This document shows positions 1-8,240 of a DNA stretch of 64,000 nt, in pieces. The stretch spans positions 186,001-250,000 of the forward strand of contig JAGDZR010000006.1 of the NCBI GenBank assembly GCA_049115695.1, written 5' to 3'. Position 1 is the first letter of the stretch. Each line of letters starts with the position of its first letter. The notes below the pieces were generated by a model, which saw nothing but the letters and a program-made list of their open reading frames with translations, was not told the origin of the DNA and made no database searches. Both the position numbers and the translations under genes were made by a program. Source of the stretch: JAGDZR01 sp049115695 (GTDB lineage: Bacteria; Bacteroidota; Bacteroidia; Cytophagales; Cyclobacteriaceae).

Positions 1-1
1 C

Positions 2-361
2 ATCAAGGAGGGTACCATTTACAAAATCGGCGTAAAGTACCACTCTCCTGATCCAAGGGATGAGCTTCGCATTAAAACTGCCATATCAGAGGAGGAATTT
101 ATCGAAATCAAGCGTGTTCTGGATAAGTTAGATCAGTCAGGCAATGATGGTCCCTGGACCGAGGATGTATTAACCTTGATTAAGAAATATCCAGAAAGAG
201 CTGCAGCAGACATTGCTTCAGACATGAACAAACCCAAGGACTGGCTCAAGCAACAAGTTCGAAAACTCAAAAACATGGGTTTGACCGAAAGCAAAGCTGT
301 AGGATATACTCTATCTCCCAGAGGATTGGTCGTTTTTACGCATTTATTCCTTTCAAAATAG
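2..361 (+). CDS. C-terminal part of an ASCH-like protein (5' end outside window)
   Basis: The frame is open from the first bases of the window to a TAA at 359-361, giving the last 119 residues of a longer protein. The visible part begins with a strand-rich stretch containing VKYHSPDPRDELR. A helical C-terminus follows, with PERAAADIASDM and KNMGLTESKAVGYTLSPRG, which reads like a small winged-helix segment. From memory this matches the C-terminal half of a widespread protein of about 170 residues whose N-terminus is an ASCH (RNA-binding-like) domain; that domain lies outside the window, so the assignment is tentative. No function is claimed. Confidence 0.6.
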   Translation: MKEGTIYKIGVKYHSPDPRDELRIKTAISEEEFIEIKRVLDKLDQSGNDGPWTEDVLTLIKKYPERAAADIASDMNKPKDWLKQQVRKLKNMGLTESKAVGYTLSPRGLVVFTHLFLSK

Positions 362-434
362 CCCTAAACAAGCTAAAAAAGGAACTCTACTTTCAAGAAG
401 CTTGTTAGATTAGCTCTTCACTCCTTAAAATACT

Positions 435-1421
435 ATGTATACCAAACGAAAGTACGGATTTTGGATGACGATGAATTGGTCCAAAATGCCATTCATTTAC
501 GGACTTATCTACTCCCTCATTATTTTCACTGTCCATCACTTTTTCGAGCTACCCATCAATATTCCATGGCAGCCCATCAGTGTGATTGGTATTGCGGTAG
601 CATTTTACCTGGGTTTCAAAAACAACAGTGCCTATGATCGGACCTGGGAAGCTCGCAAAATATGGGGTGGAATTGTGAACAATAGTCGATCATTCGGAGC
701 AGCCATTGTAAGCTTCGTGAATGGTGATAATGCAAATTCTGTCCGAAAGGAACTGGTTTACAGACATGTTGCATGGCTCACAGCACTAAGGTTTCAGCTA
801 CGTCTCAGCAAAGAATGGGAACATACCGAGAATAGAGTGAAGGGTCTCTATGCGCCGAATGTTTGTGAAGATTACAATCAAAAACTAGACAAGGAACTAA
901 TTCAGTACCTCCCAAAGGAAGAGTTGGATGGCTATGAAAATAAAAGCAATAGGGCCACCCAAATCTTAAAAACACAATCAGTCAGACTGCAGGAACTGAG
1001 AGACAAATCATACTTCGAGGATTTTCGACACATGGAATTCTATCAACTCATTCGTGGGTTTTATGACGATCAGGGAAAGGCCGAGCGGATTAAAACGTTT
1101 CCATTTCCAAGACAATATGCATCAGTGGCTATCTGGCTCACATTACTGTTTGCCATTTTTGTTCCATTTGGCATGTTGGATATTTTCAGCAACAACTCTA
1201 TTGGTGGGCAGCTAGTGAGTTCCGTGATTTCAGCACTGGTAATTTGGATGTTCTTTCTGATGGAAAAAATTGGGGATTACTCAGAAAATCCATTCGAGGG
1301 GACTTACAATGACGTTCCCATTACATCCATCTCCAGAATCATTGAGATCGACATGCGTGAAATGATCAATGATGACAATATTCCGCCAGCTTATACTCCT
1401 GAAAATGGGTTTTTGCTCTAA
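435..1421 (+). CDS. Bestrophin family ion channel (UPF0187/YneE-like)
   Basis: A membrane protein of 328 residues that belongs to the bacterial bestrophin family, whose members form pentameric anion or cation channels. Hydrophobic segments lie at about residues 20-40, 47-60, 230-250 and 260-280. The family hallmark is visible at about residues 60-90, LGFKNNSAYDRTWEARK followed by WGGIVNNSR, and the late segment contains FVPFGMLDIF and the acidic YSENPFEGTYNDVP motif that corresponds to the calcium-clasp region of animal bestrophins. The length is normal for bacterial members. The stop codon directly abuts the start of the acetyltransferase gene, so the two are probably co-transcribed. The ion selectivity cannot be read from the sequence. 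Confidence 0.92.
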   Translation: MYTKRKYGFWMTMNWSKMPFIYGLIYSLIIFTVHHFFELPINIPWQPISVIGIAVAFYLGFKNNSAYDRTWEARKIWGGIVNNSRSFGAAIVSFVNGDNANSVRKELVYRHVAWLTALRFQLRLSKEWEHTENRVKGLYAPNVCEDYNQKLDKELIQYLPKEELDGYENKSNRATQILKTQSVRLQELRDKSYFEDFRHMEFYQLIRGFYDDQGKAERIKTFPFPRQYASVAIWLTLLFAIFVPFGMLDIFSNNSIGGQLVSSVISALVIWMFFLMEKIGDYSENPFEGTYNDVPITSISRIIEIDMREMINDDNIPPAYTPENGFLL

Positions 1422-1835
1422 ATGATTGAGATCAAAGAGATTTCAGCCGAGGAGACCTGGCCACTCAGACACAAAGTGATGTGGCCAGATCAATCCTTTG
1501 AATTTGTAAAAGTTGAAAATGACCATGAGGGAAAGCATTTTGGACTTTTTATGAATACTCAGCTCACGAGCATCGTTTCGCTTTTTCATGCTGATCAAAG
1601 CTATCAATTCAGAAAACTTGCTACGGCAATTGAGCAACAAGGAAATGGATTTGGCTCAAAACTCCTCAACCATCTCTTCGAATATGCGCAAGGAGAAAAG
1701 GTTCCTCGCATATGGTGCAATGCCCGAGCAGATAAAATTGCTTTTTATAAGCGTTTTGGAATGACTGAAACGGACAAAAGATTTGTTAAAGCAGGGATTG
1801 ATTTCGTGATAATGGAACGAATATTTCATTTATAA
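1422..1835 (+). CDS. GNAT family N-acetyltransferase
   Basis: A small acetyltransferase of 137 residues. The acetyl-CoA binding signature of the GNAT fold appears as QQGNGFGSKLLNHL at about residues 72-85 (the Q/RxxGxG/A loop). It is followed by strand WCNAR and by the typical end AFYKRFGMTETDKRFVKAGIDFVIME. The ATG directly follows the stop of the bestrophin gene, suggesting translational coupling. The first strands resemble ElaA-like or general GNAT proteins, and the substrate cannot be predicted. The gene faces the OprD-type porin with only 15 bases between stop codons. Confidence 0.88.
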   Translation: MIEIKEISAEETWPLRHKVMWPDQSFEFVKVENDHEGKHFGLFMNTQLTSIVSLFHADQSYQFRKLATAIEQQGNGFGSKLLNHLFEYAQGEKVPRIWCNARADKIAFYKRFGMTETDKRFVKAGIDFVIMERIFHL

Positions 1836-1850
1836 AATCAACCCCACAAG

Positions 1851-3200
1851 CTAAAACCGATAATTCATTACCACGTTGTGGTTGCTCATTTCTACTTTAT
1901 GCAATATAAAATTGGGGTTATCATATGTTTCACCCAATGAACGTTTATGCGATAACAAGTATTCTACCACAAGCCCTTTTAGTGGACCGGAAAGATGATA
2001 AAACAAGTCAATGTTGAATTGGTCATTCGCTGGCATGGCATATTTGTTTTTAGCAAAATCTCTGACATCTGCCCTGTAATAATGACTATAGCCAATCTTT
2101 GCACTAAATGATGCGCCAGAACTAGTTTTAACCTTTTTTTCAAGATCAATCATCCAGGCAGTCATATCTGACATACCCTCGATTCGTTCTCGCTTCTGAA
2201 ACACAAACAAGGTCTCTCTTCCCCACTCTCTGGGAAACATAAATCTTCCGTGATTTGTGATCTGGTTGAAATTCGCACTGAATGTCCATCCACCTGCTAT
2301 CAATTTCTGCTGAATACCCCAAACCAAAGACAAGTCGTCATGAAAATAGGTCTTTGTCTGATCACTGTTCCCTCCATGATTTAATCGATTCTGCACCATT
2401 CCCTGTATTCCAGATATCCATTTCAAATCAGATCCTGACCTGGAATAGGTTGCTAACCAATAATTGGTATTGTATACATTCTCCAGCAGGTAATCCCACA
2501 TCTGAATTCCAAAATCTCCCTTTTGAACTTTCACACCAATAACACCCAAACCCGCAGAATTGACATTTCCAAAATAACCAGATTTAGTCCCATCCGGATT
2601 CAGCCCTACGGGATAAATTCCCATGGTATTGGCCGTGGTTTCAAATTTAGAATAGCTTCTGGGTGCCATATGAGTGATCCATCCAGCCACCAACTGAATT
2701 TTGTTGATTTGTGAGTTTGTATACCAAATACCCTGCTGCAAGACAGGTATCATTCTCCCGTCCTCTGGATTGAGGAATGGCGTCTTCAATTTCATTCTTC
2801 CAACGGTCAAATTGTGACCCTTCTGATTAAAATTGAAATACAGCTCACCCAGAAGTGGAATATGTCTTTTAGTTGGATCCTGTACATCAAGCAACCCTAA
2901 AATATATCTTGAGGGCTTGTTGGTTGTCAGGTCTCGACTTGCCGGATTACCAAACAAAAGCGATGAATGGTAGTAAGCTGCACCCAGCTTCATCCCTTTG
3001 TATGAGCCTGATTCGACTTTTAGCATGCCACCCAGTGTCAAGGCATTCCAGTCTTGAAGTTCTCCCTGATTCATATTGGCCATGTAAAAGCTTCTGGCAT
3101 ACCCAGAGACCTTTGCCTGTTTGATCACATGGATCAGACTGTCCTGACCATATCCAATCAAGGAGATCATTAATGACAGTATTGAAAAAGTTATTTTCAT
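1851..3200 (-). CDS. OprD-type outer-membrane porin
   Basis: A 449-residue outer-membrane beta-barrel with an N-terminal signal peptide (MKITFSILSLMISLIGYGQ). An upstream in-frame extension has no signal character, and the ATG at 3200 lies one base after the cytochrome stop, so I chose that start. Conserved OprD-family features include the N-terminal VSGYARSFYMAN strand, GAAYYHSSLLFG, the FNQKGHNLTVGRMKLKTPFLNP block and the ending VVMNYRF with a terminal aromatic residue. OprD-type porins take up small organic acids or amino acids. Here the gene sits directly downstream of a TsdA-like cytochrome, so passage of a small sulfur oxyanion is a reasonable inference, but not one the sequence proves. 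Confidence 0.85.
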   Translation of the reverse strand: MKITFSILSLMISLIGYGQDSLIHVIKQAKVSGYARSFYMANMNQGELQDWNALTLGGMLKVESGSYKGMKLGAAYYHSSLLFGNPASRDLTTNKPSRYILGLLDVQDPTKRHIPLLGELYFNFNQKGHNLTVGRMKLKTPFLNPEDGRMIPVLQQGIWYTNSQINKIQLVAGWITHMAPRSYSKFETTANTMGIYPVGLNPDGTKSGYFGNVNSAGLGVIGVKVQKGDFGIQMWDYLLENVYNTNYWLATYSRSGSDLKWISGIQGMVQNRLNHGGNSDQTKTYFHDDLSLVWGIQQKLIAGGWTFSANFNQITNHGRFMFPREWGRETLFVFQKRERIEGMSDMTAWMIDLEKKVKTSSGASFSAKIGYSHYYRADVRDFAKNKYAMPANDQFNIDLFYHLSGPLKGLVVEYLLSHKRSLGETYDNPNFILHKVEMSNHNVVMNYRF

Positions 3201-3201
3201 A

Positions 3202-4212
3202 TTATTTCGTTTTTTTAATGCCATACTCGGTTTCATAGTAGGCCATGATTTCTTGAAACGGCCCGTATTTATGCTGCTCTGGATCAAACGGATCAGCAAA
3301 TGGCTCATAAGGCGTTGAAACAGGCTTTAGTGTTTTATCAGGAAAATCCTGGTCGGTGAGGTCTTTAATTGGACGTTGGAAGCTGTTGATATAACCGGCA
3401 ATGTCAAATGCTTCCTCATCAGTAAGCAATGGATTGTCAGCAGTTGCCCCCAATGGCATATTGCCTTTGATAAACTGTGCAGCTGTAATCACACGATGCA
3501 TCCCGGCTCCATTGTTGTAGGTATCCTGACCCCATAAAGGTGGATAAGTGTATTTACCATCTCCATTCACGCCTTGCCCATCCGATTGATGACAGCTGGC
3601 GCATTTTGTTTGATACAATTCCTGACCATTCTGAAGATCCACCTTTCTGTTCGGAATAGCGATGCTCACAAAACCGAGCCCCTCCAATTGAAGTGACTCA
3701 GATACCCCTTCAGAGAGCCATTCCATATAGGCTACCATGGCTTTCATTTCGCGACTATCTTCAGGCAACTTCTGGCCATTCATACTGCGCTCCATGCAGC
3801 CATTGATCCTTTCTTCAATGGTTCCAATTTTACCTTCCCGACTTCTGAATTGCGGAAATCTGTTGGTGAGCCCAATATAAGGGGCTGCAAATGTTTTGGT
3901 CCCAGCATCGAGGTGACAATTGGTGCAGCTGAGATTATTACCCGCATAAGGCTGTCGGCTATCAGGACCGATCCATTGAGGTGTATTGACGATGAGTTCA
4001 TGACCGAGTCGTATGCTACGATCGAGTTTACTGGTTCCAAGTTGAGATATATTATACGTCCGATTATAGGGATCAACAATAAGTTTGCTTTGCCCTACAT
4101 CAATCACCCCGTTCTGGATCAATGGAATCGAAATAATCAATAAAAGACTGAGGGTAGCAGCTATCGTAAGCACCATGACGGCAAGCCGCAATTGCTTGAA
4201 ATTTTCCATCAT
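3202..4212 (-). CDS. tsdA: Dihaem c-type cytochrome, thiosulfate dehydrogenase/tetrathionate reductase (TsdA-like)
   Basis: A 336-residue protein with an N-terminal signal anchor (about residues 9-32) and two haem c sites, CTNCH at 96-100 and CASCHQ at 204-209. TsdA enzymes interconvert thiosulfate and tetrathionate in the periplasm. The diagnostic block INGCMERSMNG (C139) supplies the unusual cysteine ligand of the active-site haem; PLWGQDTYNNGAGM and FIKGNMP follow the second haem as in the family. At the haem 2 ligand position the sequence has Asn251-Met252 rather than the Lys-Met of the Allochromatium enzyme; as I recall, Asn-Met is found in the Campylobacter enzyme, which works well as a tetrathionate reductase. 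ATG at 4212 or 4209 is preferred over the longer ORF because the membrane segment then follows properly. It forms an operon with the OprD-type porin. Confidence 0.85.
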   Translation of the reverse strand: MMENFKQLRLAVMVLTIAATLSLLLIISIPLIQNGVIDVGQSKLIVDPYNRTYNISQLGTSKLDRSIRLGHELIVNTPQWIGPDSRQPYAGNNLSCTNCHLDAGTKTFAAPYIGLTNRFPQFRSREGKIGTIEERINGCMERSMNGQKLPEDSREMKAMVAYMEWLSEGVSESLQLEGLGFVSIAIPNRKVDLQNGQELYQTKCASCHQSDGQGVNGDGKYTYPPLWGQDTYNNGAGMHRVITAAQFIKGNMPLGATADNPLLTDEEAFDIAGYINSFQRPIKDLTDQDFPDKTLKPVSTPYEPFADPFDPEQHKYGPFQEIMAYYETEYGIKKTK

Positions 4213-4364
4213 TATATAGATTAATGTTTCCGCAAAAGTGTCGGAGTGAATGCTGTACTTGCGTAACAGATGTAACACACCATATGAAACAGTGCTGTTC
4301 TATTCAGATGCGCCGTTAAATCCAATCAGAACTTCAACCAGGTCTCCAACTGGGTCTAAAGCGC

Positions 4365-4372
4365 TAAATTTG
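4365..4372 (+). promoter_or_regulatory. Candidate -7 element upstream of the SulP gene
   Basis: TAAATTTG matches the Bacteroidota -7 consensus TAnnTTTG in all fixed positions. No clear TTG lies 19-20 bases upstream, so support is partial. It would give a leader of roughly 100 bases before the SulP start codon. Confidence 0.35.
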
Positions 4373-4483
4373 TACTGCCCAAAGAATTGATCACATGCTA
4401 GGCCACAAGCTCATGGTTTGTAACCTACATTACCAAATCCTGTTCATTGTACGTCTTTCTTTGCAGCAAAATTTGGAAACAAC

Positions 4484-6226
4484 ATGAATCTAAAAACATT
4501 TTTCCCAATTCTGGATTGGTTACCCAACTACAAGAAGGCCCACTTATCCGGAGATCTGTCAGCAGGACTGACCGTGGGGGTGATGCTGATCCCTCAGGGA
4601 ATGGCCTACGCCATGATTGCGGGACTTCCTCCTGTGTATGGGTTGTATGCAGCCATGATTCCGCAGGTTGTGTATGCCATTTTTGGGACTTCAAGACAAC
4701 TGGCTGTAGGGCCTGTTGCCATGGACTCATTACTTGTAGCAGCCGGCGTATCTGTAATTGCCGCGGCTGGTAGTGAAAATTATATAGCGCTTGCAATTCT
4801 ACTCTCATTTATGATGGGTATCGTTCAGGTAGCATTCGGAGTATTCAGACTTGGCTTTTTGGTGAATTTCCTATCAAAACCAGTCATTTCGGGGTTTACT
4901 TCTGCCGCTGCACTCATCATTGGATTGAATCAATTGAAGCATGTACTGGGTGTAGAGATCGCCCGCAACAATAACATTTTCAAAATTCTATACGAAGGGT
5001 TTGCTCAATTTGAATCATTTAACTGGATCTCAATTGGCATTGGTCTTGGAGGCATTGTCATTATCAAAAATATCAAAAGAGTGCACAAGTCAATCCCCGG
5101 TGCATTGGTCGCCGTGATCATGGGAATCCTGTTTGTACAGTTTGGAGAATTGACAGAATATGGGATTACAATCGTTGGTGAAATACCCAAAGGGCTTCCT
5201 GGTTTTGCAATCCCAGATCTTAGCAACGAGCATTTTAATGAATTAATCCCAGTAGCCCTTACGCTGGCATTAATTGCCTTTATGGAGGCTATTTCAGTAG
5301 CCAAAGCTATCCAGAGCAAGCGCAGAGGAGAATATGAGCTTGACAACAATCAGGAAATGATTGGTTTGGGCATGGGTAATGTAGTCGGATCATTCTTTGC
5401 CTGCTATCCGACCACCGGTGGATTTAGTCGTTCTGCTGTCAATGATCAGGCTGGAGCCAACACCAACCTGGCAGCCATCATCAGTGCTGCCTTGATTGGG
5501 TTGACTTTGCTTTTCCTCACCCCATTATTCTATTATCTTCCTAAGACTATATTAGGTGCAATCATCATGATAGCGGTTTTTGGATTGATAGACGTTAAAT
5601 ATCCACAGCAGCTATGGAAAACCAGCAAGGAAGATCTGATCATGTTATTGGTAGCTTTTGGTGTGACATTAGGGCTGGGTATTAAGGAAGGGATAGGGGT
5701 TGGCGTGCTGATGTCCTTGGTGGCAATGATCTATAGAAGCACCAACCCACATATCGCAGTTTTAGGTAGACTACCTGGTACCCGCGACTATCGAAATATC
5801 AAACGATTCAAGGAAATCGAGCAGCGGGATGATGTAGTAGTCTTACGACATGACGCTCAATTGTTCTTCGCCAACATTGGCAACTTTATAGAGCATATCA
5901 AAGAGGAAATCCACAAGCAACCAAACACCAACCTATTGGTCCTGCACTGTGGCAGCATCTCACATATAGATGCCACCTCCCTCCAATCATTAAGAGAATT
6001 GATAAGCGAATTACAAAACCAGGGAATTAATGTCGCTTTCTCAGGGTTGATTGGTCCAGTAAGAGATTACTTACATAAAACCGGCTTCACTAAGGAATTA
6101 GGAGAAAGTCACTTTTTCATAGATGTCGATACGGCGATTGCCTATTTCGATGACAATAATGTAGTAAACAAGGCTGCATTCAAGCATGCATTGCAGACAA
6201 ACGTATTTAAAGAAGTAGAAATTTAA
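4484..6226 (+). CDS. SulP family anion transporter with STAS domain
   Basis: A 580-residue inner-membrane transporter of the SLC26/SulP family. The N-terminal motif SAGLTVGVMLIPQGMAYAMIAGLPPVYGLYA (residues 24-54) is the classic sulfate-transporter signature, followed by about twelve hydrophobic segments to residue 420. The SLC26 core also shows CYPTTGGFSRSAVN. The C-terminal STAS domain (about residues 450-560) includes LHCGSISHIDATSL and FSGLIGPVRDYL. Substrates of the family include sulfate, bicarbonate and other anions. The setting between a TsdA-like cytochrome and persulfide/rhodanese genes suggests sulfate or another sulfur oxyanion, possibly export of an oxidation product. A bicarbonate role cannot be excluded. 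Confidence 0.93.
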   Translation: MNLKTFFPILDWLPNYKKAHLSGDLSAGLTVGVMLIPQGMAYAMIAGLPPVYGLYAAMIPQVVYAIFGTSRQLAVGPVAMDSLLVAAGVSVIAAAGSENYIALAILLSFMMGIVQVAFGVFRLGFLVNFLSKPVISGFTSAAALIIGLNQLKHVLGVEIARNNNIFKILYEGFAQFESFNWISIGIGLGGIVIIKNIKRVHKSIPGALVAVIMGILFVQFGELTEYGITIVGEIPKGLPGFAIPDLSNEHFNELIPVALTLALIAFMEAISVAKAIQSKRRGEYELDNNQEMIGLGMGNVVGSFFACYPTTGGFSRSAVNDQAGANTNLAAIISAALIGLTLLFLTPLFYYLPKTILGAIIMIAVFGLIDVKYPQQLWKTSKEDLIMLLVAFGVTLGLGIKEGIGVGVLMSLVAMIYRSTNPHIAVLGRLPGTRDYRNIKRFKEIEQRDDVVVLRHDAQLFFANIGNFIEHIKEEIHKQPNTNLLVLHCGSISHIDATSLQSLRELISELQNQGINVAFSGLIGPVRDYLHKTGFTKELGESHFFIDVDTAIAYFDDNNVVNKAAFKHALQTNVFKEVEI

Positions 6227-6232
6227 TAGTTG

Positions 6233-6265
6233 TGTGATTTTGATTACATACCAATGAAAATCACA
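6233..6265. repeat. 9-bp inverted repeat between SulP and persulfide dioxygenase genes
   Basis: TGTGATTTT at 6233-6241 is matched perfectly by AAAATCACA at 6257-6265 with a 15-base spacer. There is no T-run after it, so it is a poor terminator. It could be an operator; TGTGA/TCACA half sites recall CRP/FNR-type regulators. Confidence 0.45.
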
Positions 6266-6317
6266 TCCGTATAATTGCAAAAGAATTTACAATAAGACCT
6301 AGAAAAAATAATAGAAT

Positions 6318-7727
6318 ATGAAAGTTGAACAGATTTACACAGGTTGCTTAGCCCAGGGCGCTTACTACATTGAGTCGAATGGCGAGGCGGCTATTATCGA
6401 CCCACTGAGAGAAACAAAACCATATCTTGATAAATCTGAACGTGAAGGATCAAAAATTAAATACATTTTTGAAACACACTTCCATGCCGATTTTGTGTCA
6501 GGACATGTGACATTGGCAGAGAAAACAGGAGCAAATATCATTTTCGGCCCAACGGCAAAACCATCTTACGATTGTGTAATTGCTGAAGACAATCAAGAAT
6601 TTGAAATTGGTGATGTTACCATAAAAGTACTTCATACCCCGGGTCATACTCAGGAGTCATCTACTTTTTTGTTACTTGACGAAAAAGGAAAAGAGCACAG
6701 CATATTCAGTGGCGACACCCTATTCATTGGAGATGTTGGCAGACCTGATCTTGCAGTGAAATCCGACCTTACTCAGGAAGACCTTGCAAGTCTACTTTTC
6801 GATTCACTTAGGGAAAAGATCATGACACTTCCTGATGATGTGTTGGTTTACCCTGGACATGGAGCTGGATCAGCCTGCGGCAAGAATATGAGCAAAGAGA
6901 CTTTCGACAAGCTCGGAAATCAAAAAATGTTCAATTATGCACTGCGCGCAGATATGACACGCGAAGAGTTTATCAAAGAGGTGACCACCGGATTGGCAAC
7001 TCCTCCTCAGTACTTCCCTAAAAATGTAAAAATGAACAAGGAAGGATATGAGGATATTGATACCATTCTCAAGCAAGGTACTGTAGGACTCACGCCCACA
7101 TTATTTGAAGAACTGGTGAACGCTGAAGGAGCACTTATGCTCGACACTCGCGCTCCACAAACTTTCAAGGATGCATTCATTCCTAATAGCATCAATATTG
7201 GCATCAATGGTAGCTTTGCTCCCTGGGTTGGTGCGTTAATCCCTGATTTACAGCAGCCGATCGTAATTATCGCTGACAAAGGAATGGAAGAAGAAGTCGT
7301 AACCAGACTATCCAGAGTAGGTTATGACAATACATTAGGCTTCCTGGAAGGTGGAATCGAGGTATGGCAAAAAGCCGGAAAGGAAACAGACAGCTTGGTT
7401 TCAATTGCCGCTGAAGAGCTTAAAGCTGAAATAACGAATGACATCAATATTTTGGATGCAAGAAAGCATTCTGAATATCTGTCCGAGCACATCGATAGCG
7501 AAAAGGTGGAAAACTTCCCATTGGATGACATTAACGATAATATCACCCAGCTGGACAAAAGTAAGACATACCATATTCACTGTGCAGGAGGGTATAGATC
7601 CATGATTATGGCCTCTATTCTTAAATCACGTGGCTTTGATGTCATTGATGTGAAAGGTGGATTCAAGGCAATCAAAGAAGCCGAGATGAAACTGACAGAG
7701 TATGTTTGCCCCACAACTTTGCTTTAA
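6318..7727 (+). CDS. Persulfide dioxygenase-rhodanese fusion (MBL fold plus two rhodanese domains)
   Basis: A 469-residue cytosolic protein in three parts. Residues 1-240 are a metallo-beta-lactamase fold of the ETHE1/persulfide dioxygenase type, with iron ligands in HFHADFVSGH (H54, H56), PGHTQES (H110), SGDTLF (D133) and PGHGAGS (H181). The usual DH of HxHxDH is DF here. A first rhodanese domain (about 270-355) has IIADKGM where the catalytic cysteine loop should be and is therefore catalytically dead. A second one (about 365-465) carries the loop CAGGYRS with C422. The family oxidises glutathione or other persulfides to sulfite, and the rhodanese part moves sulfane sulfur between donors and acceptors. 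It probably links thiosulfate or sulfide handling by the neighbours. Confidence 0.92.
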   Translation: MKVEQIYTGCLAQGAYYIESNGEAAIIDPLRETKPYLDKSEREGSKIKYIFETHFHADFVSGHVTLAEKTGANIIFGPTAKPSYDCVIAEDNQEFEIGDVTIKVLHTPGHTQESSTFLLLDEKGKEHSIFSGDTLFIGDVGRPDLAVKSDLTQEDLASLLFDSLREKIMTLPDDVLVYPGHGAGSACGKNMSKETFDKLGNQKMFNYALRADMTREEFIKEVTTGLATPPQYFPKNVKMNKEGYEDIDTILKQGTVGLTPTLFEELVNAEGALMLDTRAPQTFKDAFIPNSINIGINGSFAPWVGALIPDLQQPIVIIADKGMEEEVVTRLSRVGYDNTLGFLEGGIEVWQKAGKETDSLVSIAAEELKAEITNDINILDARKHSEYLSEHIDSEKVENFPLDDINDNITQLDKSKTYHIHCAGGYRSMIMASILKSRGFDVIDVKGGFKAIKEAEMKLTEYVCPTTLL

Positions 7728-7762
7728 TTAAGATCACAGGATAATTTGAACATTAACCAATC

Positions 7763-7783
7763 AGGCGGACGAAATGTCCGCCT
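7763..7783 (+). terminator. GC-rich hairpin after the persulfide dioxygenase gene
   Basis: AGGCGGAC and GTCCGCCT form a perfect 8-bp stem with a GAAAT loop. It is followed only by TCCTAAT, so it may be a weak terminator or a processing/attenuation hairpin within the sulfur operon. Confidence 0.4.
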
Positions 7784-7807
7784 TCCTAATCCCAATTAAT
7801 AAGTAAC

Positions 7808-8113
7808 ATGAAAAATATTACAGGACAAGAGTTGAGAGATATTGCTGCTAAAGATCAAAATGCAGTAATCATTGACGTGAGAACTGCAGAAGAAATCCAA
7901 AGCGGCATTATCAAAGGAGCCATGCACATCGATGTGATGGGACCTGAATTTGCCCAAAAAATCAATGAATTGAGCAAAGACAAAACATACCTTATGGTTT
8001 GTCGAAGTGGCAACAGGAGTGGATCAGCTTGCGGATTCATGATGCAAAATGGTTTTACAAACGTTTATAACCTCTCAGGAGGAATGATGGCCTGGGACGG
8101 GGAAACTATATAA
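7808..8113 (+). CDS. Single-domain rhodanese
   Basis: A 101-residue sulfurtransferase with one complete rhodanese domain. The front motif is IIDVRTAEEIQSGIIKGAMHID, the catalytic loop is CRSGNRS with C65, and the domain ends in NLSGGMMAWDG, the usual GG-x-x-x-W closure. No signal peptide is seen, so it is cytosolic. It lies 80 bases after the persulfide dioxygenase fusion and before a strong terminator. It presumably accepts or donates sulfane sulfur for that enzyme and for the YeeE/YedE-type carriers further down. Such stand-alone rhodaneses are also annotated as PspE/GlpE-like. Confidence 0.92.
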   Translation: MKNITGQELRDIAAKDQNAVIIDVRTAEEIQSGIIKGAMHIDVMGPEFAQKINELSKDKTYLMVCRSGNRSGSACGFMMQNGFTNVYNLSGGMMAWDGETI

Positions 8114-8140
8114 CAGAATCCAAGAGCAAGTTTTATTTCA

Positions 8141-8174
8141 AGGCCTTTGTCTTAAAGACAAAGGCCTGTTTTTA
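8141..8174 (+). terminator. Intrinsic terminator after the rhodanese gene
   Basis: A perfect 12-bp stem, AGGCCTTTGTCT (8141-8152) and AGACAAAGGCCT (8156-8167), with a 3-base loop is followed by GTTTTTA. It should end or attenuate the SulP-side transcript before the stress-protein gene. Confidence 0.85.
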
Positions 8175-8178
8175 CCTC

Positions 8179-8212
8179 CTACTGAAATACACCTCTCTCA
8201 CCTTTTCAGTAG
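8179..8212. repeat. 9-bp inverted repeat upstream of the universal stress protein gene
   Basis: CTACTGAAA (8179-8187) and TTTCAGTAG (8204-8212) are perfect complements separated by 16 bases. It lies just after the terminator and 28 bases before the next ATG, where an operator would be expected. Confidence 0.4.
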
Positions 8213-8240
8213 CAACATTTATCATCTATAAACACTGGAA

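Noticed and set aside
4270..4300. GTAACA direct repeats and an AACAG/CTGTT palindrome upstream of the TsdA-like gene
   Set aside because: Short and imperfect; expected by chance in an AT-rich gap.
4425..4808. 127-codon minus-strand frame and a 108-codon plus-strand frame at the start of the SulP gene
   Set aside because: Both overlap the conserved SulP signature; their residues look like frame shadows (rich in Cys, Trp, His).
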